Made by a program: the position numbers and the translations under genes. A stretch of 64,000 bases of DNA from Kribbella pittospori (GTDB lineage Bacteria > Actinomycetota > Actinomycetes > Propionibacteriales > Kribbellaceae): the NCBI RefSeq assembly GCF_004331465.1, contig NZ_SJKB01000005.1:62001-126000 (forward strand), given 5' to 3'. Under the pieces are notes generated by a model. That model was given only the letters and a program-made list of their open reading frames with translations, searched no databases and was not told the origin of the DNA. Shown in pieces: positions 15,755-23,541 of the stretch; position 1 is the first letter of the stretch, and the number at the start of each line of letters is the position of its first letter.

Positions 15755-17126
15755 CCTGCCCACCGGCTACGACTTTGCCGAGCCCACGCACGACCGTGAG
15801 GACACCGGTCCGCTGCCGGTGCTCGCGATCGTCGGCCGGCCGAACGTGGGCAAGTCCACGCTGGTGAACCGCATCATCGGCCGCCGGGAGGCCGTCGTCG
15901 AGGACACCCCGGGTGTCACCCGCGACCGCGTCTCGTACGACGCCAACTGGGCCGGCCGGGGCTTCACCGTCGTCGACACCGGCGGCTGGGACCCGGACGC
16001 GGTCGGAATGGCCGCACTGGTCGCCGCCCAGGCCGAGGTCGCCATCAACGCCGCCGACGCCGTCCTCTTCGTCGTGGACGCGACAGTCGGCATCACCGAC
16101 GCCGACGAGGCCGTCGTCCGCGTACTGCGCAAGTCCGGCAAGCCGGTCGTGCTGGCCGCGAACAAGGTCGACGACCAGCGGATCGAGTCCGAGGCGATGA
16201 ACCTGTGGAGCCTCGGCATCGGCGAGCCGTTCCCCGTCTCGGGCATGCACGGCCGCGGCACCGGCGACATGCTCGACGCCGTCCTCGAGGCGTTGCCCGA
16301 GGCGCCGCCGGAGCGCGACGGCGAGGCCGGTGGACCGCGCCGGATCGCGATCGTCGGCAAGCCGAACGTGGGCAAGTCCTCGCTGCTGAACAAGGTGGCC
16401 AAGGAGGACCGGGTCGTCGTCAGCGACGTCGCCGGTACGACGGTCGACCCTGTGGACGAGCTGATCACGCTCGCGGGCAAGGAGTGGCGGTTCATCGACA
16501 CCGCCGGGATCCGGCGCAAGGTGAAGAACGCCTCCGGACACGAGTACTACGCCTCGCTGCGGACCAACGCCGCGATCGAGCGGGCCGAGGTCGTCGTCGT
16601 GGTCATCGACGCCTCGGAGACGATGTCCGAGCAGGACCTGCGGATCATGAACGCGGTCGAGGAGGCCGGCAAGGCCCTGGTGATCGCGTACAACAAGTGG
16701 GACCTGGTCGACGAGGACCGGCGTTACTACCTGGAGCGCGAGATCGACCGCGACCTGGTGCAGTTCCGCTGGGCGCCGCGGGTGAACATCAGCGCGCTGA
16801 CCGGCCGGCACATGGAGAAGCTCGTCCCGGCCATCGAGGCGGCGCTCGAGGGCTGGCAGACCCGCGTCCCGACCGGCCAGCTGAACGCCTTCCTCGGCCG
16901 GCTGGTGGCGGCGCACCCGCACCCGGTCCGCTCCGGCAAGCAGCCGAAGATCCTGTTCGGCACCCAGGCCACCACCATGCCGCCGACGTTCGCGATCTTC
17001 ACCTCCGGCCAGATCGAGCCGTCGTACCAGCGCTTCATCGAGCGCCGCCTGCGCGAAGACTTCGGCTTCGTCGGCAGCCCCGTCCACGTCCAGATCCGAG
17101 CCCGCCAGAAGAAGCCCAAGCGCTGA
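15747..17126 (+). CDS. der: Ribosome-assembly GTPase Der (EngA)
   Basis: A 459-residue protein with two tandem G domains. The first has GRPNVGKSTLVN, DTPG, DTGG and NKVD; the second has GKPNVGKSSLLN, DTAGI and NKWD. A C-terminal KH-like domain follows (about residues 365-450), ending in the basic ARQKKPKR. It acts in 50S subunit maturation. The N-terminal ~25 residues before the first G domain are acidic. The ATG lies within the end of plsC, and the hairpin and tRNA follow downstream. Confidence 0.95.
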   Translation: MSDLPTGYDFAEPTHDREDTGPLPVLAIVGRPNVGKSTLVNRIIGRREAVVEDTPGVTRDRVSYDANWAGRGFTVVDTGGWDPDAVGMAALVAAQAEVAINAADAVLFVVDATVGITDADEAVVRVLRKSGKPVVLAANKVDDQRIESEAMNLWSLGIGEPFPVSGMHGRGTGDMLDAVLEALPEAPPERDGEAGGPRRIAIVGKPNVGKSSLLNKVAKEDRVVVSDVAGTTVDPVDELITLAGKEWRFIDTAGIRRKVKNASGHEYYASLRTNAAIERAEVVVVVIDASETMSEQDLRIMNAVEEAGKALVIAYNKWDLVDEDRRYYLEREIDRDLVQFRWAPRVNISALTGRHMEKLVPAIEAALEGWQTRVPTGQLNAFLGRLVAAHPHPVRSGKQPKILFGTQATTMPPTFAIFTSGQIEPSYQRFIERRLREDFGFVGSPVHVQIRARQKKPKR

Positions 17127-17185
17127 CCCCACCTCCCCGAAACCCGGTAAGAACCACCCCCGAGCATGCGGTAAGGTTTACCCCG

Positions 17186-17205
17186 GCTCGCTCCTTGGAG
17201 CGAGC
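17186..17205 (+). terminator. Hairpin between der and tRNA-Pro
   Basis: An 8-bp perfect inverted repeat (GCTCGCTC / GAGCGAGC) with the tetraloop CTTG ends 2 nt before the tRNA. There is no T-run. It may terminate the cmk-plsC-der transcript or mark the tRNA 5' leader for processing. A TAAGGT at 17172-17177 just upstream could be the tRNA -10 element. Confidence 0.4.
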
Positions 17206-17207
17206 GC

Positions 17208-17281
17208 CGGGCTGTGGCGTAGTTTGGTAACGCGTCTGGCTGGGGGCCAGAAGACCGCAGGTTCAAATCCTGTCAGCCCGA
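17208..17281 (+). tRNA. tRNA-Pro (anticodon GGG)
   Basis: A 74-nt cloverleaf. The acceptor arm CGGGCTG pairs with CAGCCCG, discriminator A. The D loop contains AGTTTGGTAA. The anticodon stem TCTGG/CCAGA encloses CTGGGGG with anticodon GGG. The T arm contains GGTTCAAATCC. CCA is not encoded. The tRNA is intact, with no intron. A strong terminator follows at once. Confidence 0.96.
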
Positions 17282-17286
17282 CCCCC

Positions 17287-17321
17287 AAAGAGGGGCGCCG
17301 ATTCTGTCGGTGCCCCTCTTT
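17287..17321 (+). terminator. Intrinsic terminator after tRNA-Pro
   Basis: AAAGAGGGGC pairs with GCCCCTCTTT (10 bp) around an inner CCGA/TCGG stem. A and T runs flank it, so it could work in both directions. The distal arm reaches within 13 nt of the next gene's start. Confidence 0.8.
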
Positions 17322-17333
17322 ACGTTGATCCCC

Positions 17334-18113
17334 ATGAACACCACGGGGGAGCGGCGGACCTGGACCGATGTCGAACTTTGTGAAGCTGTGCAGACCAACG
17401 CGTCATGGCGCGCGGTCGCCCGCGCCCTCGGCCTGAAAGGCACCTCCGCAGGCACCATCCGCTCCCTCCAACGGCATGCGTCCCGGCTTGACCTGGACAC
17501 GAATCACTTCACCGGACAACGGCGGTGGTCCGATCGGCAGTTGCGTGCGGCGATGCGTGAGTCGACCTGCTGGGCGGACGTGTTCGCCGGCCTCGGCATC
17601 GGCGACAGCCCCGAGACTCGGGTCCGCATCAAGGGCCATGCTGTGCGGCTGGGGCTGGATTGCACGCCGTTGAAGCCATCGCAACCGCCCTCACTTGCTG
17701 GCGAGGTGTTCGATCAGCCTGTGCGGCCGGAGATGCTGCGGACTGCAGCGCCTGGCCTGGCGATGGCTTGGTTTGCTCTGCGTGGTTGTGAAGTTGCGCT
17801 GCCGGTCGAGCCCCAGGCGTACGACCTGCTGGTGACGACGACCAAGGGCATCCAACGAGTGCAGGTCAAGACGTGCGCAGCCCGCGACGGCAAGGGCCAC
17901 TGGAGCGTGGGGATCGGGCGACGTCCGTACGTGCTCGACAAATCCGCCGGGAAGATGCCGTACGACCCGGATTCGATCGACCTGTTCTTCATCGTGCTCG
18001 GCGAGGGCGACATCTTCGTGATCCCGAGTTCCGTCCTGGCCGGGCGAGTCCGGATCTATGCGGAGACGTACGTCCACTACCGAGTCGGAGACGCATCGAG
18101 TTTGTTGCGGTGA
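17334..18113 (+). CDS. PD-(D/E)XK endonuclease-like protein with duplicated HTH-type N-terminal modules
   Basis: A 259-residue protein. Residues 8-60 and 63-112 are two copies of a DNA-binding-like module (W-T/S-D-x-E/Q-L, then A-V..., then R-L-x-L-D), the second ending RLGLDCTPL. Residues 130-250 resemble the group I intron-associated PD-(D/E)XK fold: YDLLV (D164), then RVQVKT (Q177, K179), where Gln replaces the usual acidic residue before Lys. The ATG at 17334 is chosen because TACGTT ends 7 nt upstream (leaderless); an upstream GTG at 17310 lies inside the terminator. Its position next to a tRNA is typical of mobile or homing genes, but no intron or repeats are seen. The nuclease function is inferred. 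Confidence 0.65.
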   Translation: MNTTGERRTWTDVELCEAVQTNASWRAVARALGLKGTSAGTIRSLQRHASRLDLDTNHFTGQRRWSDRQLRAAMRESTCWADVFAGLGIGDSPETRVRIKGHAVRLGLDCTPLKPSQPPSLAGEVFDQPVRPEMLRTAAPGLAMAWFALRGCEVALPVEPQAYDLLVTTTKGIQRVQVKTCAARDGKGHWSVGIGRRPYVLDKSAGKMPYDPDSIDLFFIVLGEGDIFVIPSSVLAGRVRIYAETYVHYRVGDASSLLR

Positions 18114-18146
18114 GGGGGTATCGGCTCTGGGCTGATGCCCCTCACC
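18109..18146. terminator. Bidirectional terminator between convergent genes
   Basis: GGTGAGGGG (18109-18117) pairs perfectly with CCCCTCACC (18138-18146) across a 20-nt loop that has a small inner stem. It sits between the endonuclease-like gene on the plus strand and the MMPL gene on the minus strand and overlaps the stop of the first. Confidence 0.65.
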
Positions 18147-18150
18147 GGGT

Positions 18151-20322
18151 TCAGCGGATGCCGGCGAGTTCCTTGGGCTCGGGGTTTTCGTCGATGCGGA
18201 GGCTTTCGCCTTCGATGTCTACCTTTGGGGTGATGCGGTCGAGCCACTTCGGGAACCACCAGGCGCGGTCGCCGAGCAGGCTCAGGACGGCCGGGACCAG
18301 CGTCATCCGGACCACGAAGGCGTCGATCAGTACGCCGATGGTCAGGCCGAAGCCGATCGCCTTGATGATCGGATCGTGCACCAGGATGAACCCGGCGAAC
18401 ACCGACGCCATGATGAGCGCAGCCGCGGTCACCACCCGAGCGCCGTGCCCGATGCCTTGGATCGTCGCGTCGGTCGCGTGCCGCCCGTGCACGAACTCCT
18501 CCCGCACCCGCGACACGATGAACACCTCATAGTCCATCGCCAGCCCGAACAACACGCCCATCATGATGATCGGCAGGAAGCTCACCAGCGGTCCGGGCGA
18601 GTCCACGCCGACCAGGCTTGCTCCCCAGCCCTGCTGGAACACAGCGACCGTGATCCCGAACGTCGCCCCGATTGTCAGCACGAATCCGAGCGTCGCCTTC
18701 AGCGGCACCAGCAGCGACCGGAACGCCAGCAGCAACAGCAGGAACGAAAGCCCGATGACCACGAACAGGTACGTCGGCAACGCGTCGGACAGCTTGTTCG
18801 ACACATCAACCCCGACGGCCGTGTTACCGGTCACCGAGATGCTCGAGTCGCCGGTCGCGAGCGGCTTGACCGCCGACCGCAGATCCTTCACCAGGTCCGC
18901 GGTCGCCTCGGTGGCCGGTCCGCTCTGCGGAATGATCTGCAGTAGGCGAGTCGATCCGTCCTGGCTCGCCGGGCCGGGCTGCGCCGCGACTACGTCGTGC
19001 ATGCCCTGCGTCTTCGCCAGCACCTGCTGGACGAGCGCGCCGGACTTCGCCGGGTCGTTGCTCTTCACAACGACGACGAGCGGCCCGTTGGCACCTGCTC
19101 CGAACGCCTGAGCGGTCAAATCGTACGCGACCCGCTGGTTCGAGCCGGCCGCAGCCGACGCGCCGTCAGGCAGCGCGAGCCGCATGTCCTTGGCCGGAAT
19201 CGCCAGCAGTCCGAGCCCGATGATGCCGATGGCAACGATCGGGACGCGGAACCGGGTGACCAGCCGCCCCCACCGGAAGCCGAAGCCTTCCTTCGGCGCG
19301 GTGGCCGGCGCCTTCCGGATCTTGCGGGGGAGGATCCGGTTCCCGATGAACCCGAGCATCGCGGGCAGCAGCGTGAGCGCGACCAGTACGGCGGTCAGCA
19401 CTGTCGCTGCAGCCGCGAATCCCATCGCAGTGAGGAACGGAACGCCGACCACGGACAAACCGGCCAGCGCGATGACGACCGTCGCACCCGCGAACAGCAC
19501 CGCCGACCCAGCGGTCGCCGTCGCCCGGGCAACAGACTCCTCGGGATCCATCCCCTCGGCGAGCTGGCTTCGGTGCCGTGAGCTGATGAACAACGCGTAG
19601 TCGATGCCCACCGCGAGCCCGAGCATCAGCGCCAGGATCGGTGCCGTCGACGACACATCGGTGAACGCGGTCACGATGAACAGACCAGCCATCCCGGCCA
19701 GCACGCCGAGCAGCGCTGTCAGCAAGGTCATCCCGGCGGCGACCAGCGAACCGAACGTGACGACCAGCACGATGCCCGCGACGACCACGCCGATCACCTC
19801 GGTCGCTCCGATCTCGGGTACGCCGCCGACGACCTGGCCGCCCGGGACCACCTTGAGGTCTCCGGAGCTGAGTCCGCTCAGGCCGTCGTACGCCTCGGTG
19901 GTCTGCTTCGAGAGCTCATCGGCGGGCTTGCTGAACTGGACGCTGATCAGGCCGGTGCTGCCGTCCGGGCTGATCGCCTTGCTGGTGAACGGGTCGACCG
20001 CACCGATCACCTCGGGCACCTTCGCGACCTTGGCGACGGTCGCGCCGACGGCGGCCTTCACGGTCGGGTCGGCGAGCGTCTTGCCGTCCGGTGCCTTCAC
20101 CACGACCGTGGCCGACGCGCCGCTCGCCGCAGGCAACTCCTGCTTGAGAGCGTCGAGCGCGCGCTGCGACTCGGTGCCGGGGATGGAGAACGTGTTCGCG
20201 GTCTTGCCGCCGAGGCTCAGCGCGGCGACCCCCAGCGCGACGAGGAAGATCGCCCAGACGGCGGCGACGAGCCGCCGGCGCTGGTAGGAGAACCGGCCGA
20301 GCCGGTACAGCAGATTGGCCAT
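18151..20322 (-). CDS. MMPL/RND-family transporter
   Basis: A 723-residue integral membrane protein with two RND-like halves, each with one helix, a large extracellular loop and a block of five helices. It begins MANLLYRLGRFSYQRRRLVAAVWAIFLVALGVAAL and contains the typical VGIDYALFISSRHR (first half) and FGLAMDYEVFIVSRVREE (second half) signatures, each with the Asp/Tyr pair of proton-coupled MMPL proteins. The C-terminus carries no large extra domain. The ATG at 20322 gives the natural N-terminus; the longer frame overlaps the regulator. It probably exports lipids or hydrophobic compounds. The TetR gene lies 82 nt upstream in the same orientation, so the two are likely co-regulated. Confidence 0.9.
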   Translation of the reverse strand: MANLLYRLGRFSYQRRRLVAAVWAIFLVALGVAALSLGGKTANTFSIPGTESQRALDALKQELPAASGASATVVVKAPDGKTLADPTVKAAVGATVAKVAKVPEVIGAVDPFTSKAISPDGSTGLISVQFSKPADELSKQTTEAYDGLSGLSSGDLKVVPGGQVVGGVPEIGATEVIGVVVAGIVLVVTFGSLVAAGMTLLTALLGVLAGMAGLFIVTAFTDVSSTAPILALMLGLAVGIDYALFISSRHRSQLAEGMDPEESVARATATAGSAVLFAGATVVIALAGLSVVGVPFLTAMGFAAAATVLTAVLVALTLLPAMLGFIGNRILPRKIRKAPATAPKEGFGFRWGRLVTRFRVPIVAIGIIGLGLLAIPAKDMRLALPDGASAAAGSNQRVAYDLTAQAFGAGANGPLVVVVKSNDPAKSGALVQQVLAKTQGMHDVVAAQPGPASQDGSTRLLQIIPQSGPATEATADLVKDLRSAVKPLATGDSSISVTGNTAVGVDVSNKLSDALPTYLFVVIGLSFLLLLLAFRSLLVPLKATLGFVLTIGATFGITVAVFQQGWGASLVGVDSPGPLVSFLPIIMMGVLFGLAMDYEVFIVSRVREEFVHGRHATDATIQGIGHGARVVTAAALIMASVFAGFILVHDPIIKAIGFGLTIGVLIDAFVVRMTLVPAVLSLLGDRAWWFPKWLDRITPKVDIEGESLRIDENPEPKELAGIR

Positions 20323-20404
20323 CGGGTTAGGCGTCCGTTCGGATCGTGCGGGCGGGCAGTGGAGCGCGGCGTCGGGGCGGAGGCCGGGGCGATGTACGTC
20401 GTGG

Positions 20405-20950
20405 TCAGGCGGATCTGAGAATTCTGCGCAGGGCGATGTCGCAGAGGTTGCGGAGTTCGTCGCCGCTGCGTTCACCGGGATGGCGGCACTCGCCGAGCAG
20501 GCCGTTGATGGCGAACTTGGCCAGATCCCGCTCGAGTGGATCGTCGCTGCCGGCCAGCAGGTCGGTCAGTCTGATGCCGTCAGCAACCAGTTGGGCGATC
20601 TCGGGCACCTCGTCGATCACCGGGAGGATGTCTTGCAGTACGTCGATCACGCCGCGGTACCGCACCGCGAGGTCGGTGAACTGCTGGATCGCGAACTCCT
20701 GGGCCTCGGCCTGCGACAGCCCGGCGGCGGAGTCCATCAGCCCGGCCAGGTCCGCGGCGGCCGGCTCGAGCACGGCGGCCAGGACGGCGGGCTTGCCGTT
20801 GAAGTGGTACAGCACCGTCGCCTTGGAACAACCGGCGGCGGAGGCGATGTCCTGCAAGGAGGTGGCGTTGTAGCCCCTGTCCTGGAACAGGCGCATCGCC
20901 TGCCGGACGATCTCGTGCCGGGTGCGCTCCCGGACCGGGGTGGCTGCCAT
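20405..20950 (-). CDS. TetR-family transcriptional regulator
   Basis: A 181-residue protein. The N-terminal HTH is clear (about residues 8-55: RHEIVRQAMRLFQDRGYNATSLQDIASAAGCSKATVLYHFNGKPAVL), followed by a helical ligand-binding domain. The start is placed at 20950, where AGGAAGG has 9-nt spacing; the ATG at 20959 directly abuts that site. A paired palindromic operator lies just upstream (20965-20999), which points to autorepression and control of the MMPL exporter that follows. The ligand is unknown. Confidence 0.92.
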   Translation of the reverse strand: MAATPVRERTRHEIVRQAMRLFQDRGYNATSLQDIASAAGCSKATVLYHFNGKPAVLAAVLEPAAADLAGLMDSAAGLSQAEAQEFAIQQFTDLAVRYRGVIDVLQDILPVIDEVPEIAQLVADGIRLTDLLAGSDDPLERDLAKFAINGLLGECRHPGERSGDELRNLCDIALRRILRSA

Positions 20951-20964
20951 GGAAGCCATCCTTC

Positions 20965-20999
20965 CTGACCGATCGGCCAGTTTTCAACCGATCGGTCAG
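20965..20999. promoter_or_regulatory. Twin TetR operator
   Basis: A perfect inverted repeat with 12-bp arms (CTGACCGATCGG / CCGATCGGTCAG) is separated by 11 bp. Each arm itself holds the palindromic core CCGATCGG, so two TetR dimers could bind side by side. It lies 15 nt upstream of the tetR start, over its promoter and RBS region. Confidence 0.8.
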
Positions 21000-21068
21000 A
21001 TCTGTGCTGTGGCTCACGTCTGGTGCGCTGGGTTGATTGCGGTGTAATGCTGTAATCAGGAGGCGGAG

Positions 21069-22001
21069 ATGGCGGAGGACGACGTACTGGACGCGTACTC
21101 CCGGGTGGTTTCGGGAGTGGCGGAACACTTGATCCCGCGGGTCGCGAGTCTGCGGATCCGGAGCCGGCGGGGCGACTCGTCCGGATCGGCTGTGGTGCTG
21201 ACCGAGGATGGGCACCTGCTCACGAACGCGCATGTGGTCGGTGACGGCTCGGGCGCGACCGCGGAGTTCGCCGACGGCACCTTGGCGGAGGCTCGGGTGA
21301 TCGGCGTCGACCGGTTGTCGGACCTCGCCGTACTGCGCGCCGATCGGGACATCCCGGATCCGCCGGAGTACGGCGACGCGGACGGTCTGAAGGTCGGGAA
21401 CCTGGTGGTTGCTGTCGGCAATCCGTTGGGCCTGGCCGGCAGCGTGACCGCGGGCGTGGTGAGCGCACTCGGGCGGTCGCTGCCGGTGCGCAGTGGGTCG
21501 GCGCAACGGATCATCGAGGACGTCATCCAGACCGACGCCGCGCTGAACCCCGGGAACTCCGGCGGAGCCCTTGCCGACGGCAACGGACGGGTGATCGGAA
21601 TCAACACAGCCGTGGCCGGCATCGGTCTCGGTCTCGCGGTCCCCATCAACCCGACCACTCGCCGGATCATCTATTCGCTGCTGCATGACGGGCGGGTACG
21701 CCGTGCCTACCTCGGACTGGTGACGACGCCCGCACCCCTCCGACCCCAGTTGGCTGAACGCTTCGACCAACGGAGTGCGCTCCGCGTAGTCGAGGTCATC
21801 ACTGGAAGCCCCGCGGCGCAAGCCGGCCTCCGCCAAGGCGACCTCGTCCTTGCCGTCGACGGCACACCTCTCCGCGACGCCCAATCCCTCCAACGCCAAC
21901 TCTTCGCCGACGCCATCGGCCGTCGCACCGAAATCACAGCCATCCGCAACAACGCCCTGGTAGACGTAGTAGCCCACCCCACCGAACTAACCGACAGATA
22001 G
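21069..22001 (+). CDS. Cytosolic HtrA/DegP-like trypsin-type protease with PDZ domain
   Basis: A 310-residue protein with a complete trypsin-type triad: H55 (TNAHVV), D85 (SDLAVLR) and S164 in NPGNSGGAL. A C-terminal PDZ domain spans about residues 215-305 (ITGSPAAQAGLRQGDLVLAVDGTPL). There is no signal peptide, transmembrane anchor or N-terminal disordered region, so unlike most HtrA proteins it should be cytoplasmic. The start has GGAGG at an adequate distance (CAGGAGGCGGAG before the ATG). It is divergent from tetR. The role is probably protein quality control. Confidence 0.9.
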   Translation: MAEDDVLDAYSRVVSGVAEHLIPRVASLRIRSRRGDSSGSAVVLTEDGHLLTNAHVVGDGSGATAEFADGTLAEARVIGVDRLSDLAVLRADRDIPDPPEYGDADGLKVGNLVVAVGNPLGLAGSVTAGVVSALGRSLPVRSGSAQRIIEDVIQTDAALNPGNSGGALADGNGRVIGINTAVAGIGLGLAVPINPTTRRIIYSLLHDGRVRRAYLGLVTTPAPLRPQLAERFDQRSALRVVEVITGSPAAQAGLRQGDLVLAVDGTPLRDAQSLQRQLFADAIGRRTEITAIRNNALVDVVAHPTELTDR

Positions 22002-22269
22002 TTCCCCATGCACCCGCTACGCGCGCTCCCTTCGTCCGCGTGCTCGCGGCCGCTCCCACCCGCCCCTTCCTTGCCTGCGCCGGGGCTCCTGCGTCGCCCG
22101 GTTTGCTGAATGCCTGAGGTGGACTCGGCTCAGTCGATCAACTCGAAGGTCCGGGGTACGGGGTGGGGACGGTCGCGAGACTGCAGTCCGTTGAGGGTGG
22201 GGACCGTCGCGGGACTGAAGTCAATCAGTTGTGGACTCGGGTCCGAACACACAGAACTCCAGCCGTCGC
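22002..22269. other. Intergenic region with an imperfect direct repeat
   Basis: There is no credible gene in these 268 bases. Two copies of a 26-nt element (22163-22188 and 22197-22222, both beginning GTGGGGAC and containing GTCGCG and GACTG) are offset by 34 nt and differ at three positions. No terminator hairpin is obvious although two genes converge here. The element's function is unknown. Confidence 0.5.
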
Positions 22270-22815
22270 TCAGCGGTTCTTCTTGAGTGGCGCGCGGAGT
22301 AGGACGCCGGTGCCGGGCTTCAACGGGTTGCCGGGGAAGGTGAAGTCTCGGGTGACTTCTGTGAAGCCGAGGTGGTTGTGGAGGTCCAGGGTGGGGCCGT
22401 TTGCGAGGTTGGCGAAGTAGTGGATGGTGTCTGCTCGCTCTGCCGTCCAGCGCATGCGGTCGACTGTCAGGAGCTCGCCTATCCCGTGGCGGCGCCAGTC
22501 CGGTGAAACGATCAGGCCGACGAGGTAGTACCCGGTCGGCGCCATGCCAGGTGGATCGGCGGACGTCGTCTCATGCCAGATCACCCCGCCGTACCCGACC
22601 ACCTCGTCACCGACGCACGCGACTGCGGAGTACCGGCGTGGATCCTGCAGATCGCCGAGCAACCTTCGACGCCGTCCGTCGACCGACCCGCCTGTGCGCG
22701 CCACGATCAACCGCGCGCAGGCCTCCAGATCGGCCTCTTCCGCCGGTCGTGTCGCTACCTCGGCACCTAACGCTCGGCGGTCAGTGTCTGGCTCGTAGTT
22801 CGCGAACCCGCTCAT
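22270..22815 (-). CDS. GNAT-family N-acetyltransferase
   Basis: A 181-residue protein with the GNAT acetyl-CoA-binding motif A: YLVGLIVSPDWRRHGIGELLTVDRMRW (the Q/RxxGxG/A part is RRHGIG). Motif B appears as YFANLANGPTLDLHNHLGFTEVTRDFTF. The substrate is unknown. The gene is divergent from a TPR-like gene across only 22 bp, and its ATG lies 6 nt after a -10 (TAGGCT on the minus strand), so its mRNA is probably leaderless. Confidence 0.85.
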   Translation of the reverse strand: MSGFANYEPDTDRRALGAEVATRPAEEADLEACARLIVARTGGSVDGRRRRLLGDLQDPRRYSAVACVGDEVVGYGGVIWHETTSADPPGMAPTGYYLVGLIVSPDWRRHGIGELLTVDRMRWTAERADTIHYFANLANGPTLDLHNHLGFTEVTRDFTFPGNPLKPGTGVLLRAPLKKNR

Positions 22816-22821
22816 TGCGTC

Positions 22822-22831
22822 AGCCTAGAAT
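22822..22831. promoter_or_regulatory. Overlapping divergent -10 elements
   Basis: In the 22-bp gap between two divergent genes, TAGAAT (22826-22831, plus strand) ends 6 nt before the ATG at 22838. TAGGCT (minus strand, 22827-22822) ends 6 nt before the ATG at 22815. The two hexamers share two bases, so RNA polymerase binding in the two directions should be mutually exclusive. Confidence 0.55.
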
Positions 22832-22837
22832 CTGGCG

Positions 22838-23473
22838 ATGGACGAGCGAATGGTGCGTGCCGCGGAGCTGTGTGAGCGAGCGATCTTCAACGGGGAGTTC
22901 GAGGGGCTGACCGCGGCCCAGCGAGAGCTCGATGCCGTGCAAGCGGATCTCGCAGTCGCTCGCGGCAAGGTGTTGCACGCACGGTTCCTGGACAACCGAG
23001 TCGAGGATCCGCACGAGCTCCCGCTGTTCGAGCAGGCGACCGAGCTCTACGGCGCGCTGGGCGATCAGCGCGGTGAGGCGAACGCGCAGTTCTGGATCGG
23101 TTGCTTCCATCAGGTCGTGCGCGACGACGTCCCAGCCTCGATCGAGCCGCTGACGACCTCGCGGGACCTTGCCCACAAGGCCGGCGACGACCTGACGCTG
23201 TCGTACGCCGTCCGGCACCTCGGCATCGCGGCGCAGATCTCCGGCGATCTCGACGGCGCCCGTACGCTCCTCGAGGAGTCGACAGCACTCCGTCGTACTC
23301 TCGGCTTCACAGCAGGCGTTGCCGCCAACCTCGTCGGCCTCATCTACGTAGCCATCGCCCAAGACCGTCCGGACGACGCCCGCGCACTGGCCGACGAGGC
23401 GCAGGAGCTGGCGGCGTCAGCCGGAGCCGTCAAGGTCAGCGAGCACATCGAGGCAGCCCGTTCCCGCATCTAG
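22838..23473 (+). CDS. TPR-like protein of unknown function
   Basis: A 211-residue helical protein whose central and C-terminal parts show tetratricopeptide-like repeats (units such as LPLFEQATELYGALGDQRGEANAQFW, then IEPLTTSRDLAHKAGDDLTLSYAVRHLGIAAQ, then GARTLLEESTALRRTLGFTAGVAANLVGL). TPR arrays are protein-protein interaction scaffolds. There is no catalytic motif, signal peptide or membrane segment. It is leaderless, with its ATG 6 nt after TAGAAT. No partner is evident apart from the divergent GNAT gene. Confidence 0.75.
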   Translation: MDERMVRAAELCERAIFNGEFEGLTAAQRELDAVQADLAVARGKVLHARFLDNRVEDPHELPLFEQATELYGALGDQRGEANAQFWIGCFHQVVRDDVPASIEPLTTSRDLAHKAGDDLTLSYAVRHLGIAAQISGDLDGARTLLEESTALRRTLGFTAGVAANLVGLIYVAIAQDRPDDARALADEAQELAASAGAVKVSEHIEAARSRI

Positions 23474-23528
23474 CGCCGGTCAGCGGGCGTCGACCTAAAA
23501 GGCCGCGCGAGCGGGACGCCGCGGACGC

Positions 23529-23534
23529 TAGGGT
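23529..23534 (+). promoter_or_regulatory. -10 element (TAGGGT) of leaderless FAD oxidoreductase gene
   Basis: TAGGGT ends 7 nt before the GTG at 23542, with no Shine-Dalgarno. This decides the start of the gene downstream. Confidence 0.5.
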
Positions 23535-23541
23535 CGCGAAC

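Noticed and set aside
17208..17281. tRNA-Pro as an attachment site of an integrated element
   Set aside because: No integrase gene and no duplicated tRNA 3' end were found downstream; MMPL/TetR genes follow in an ordinary arrangement.
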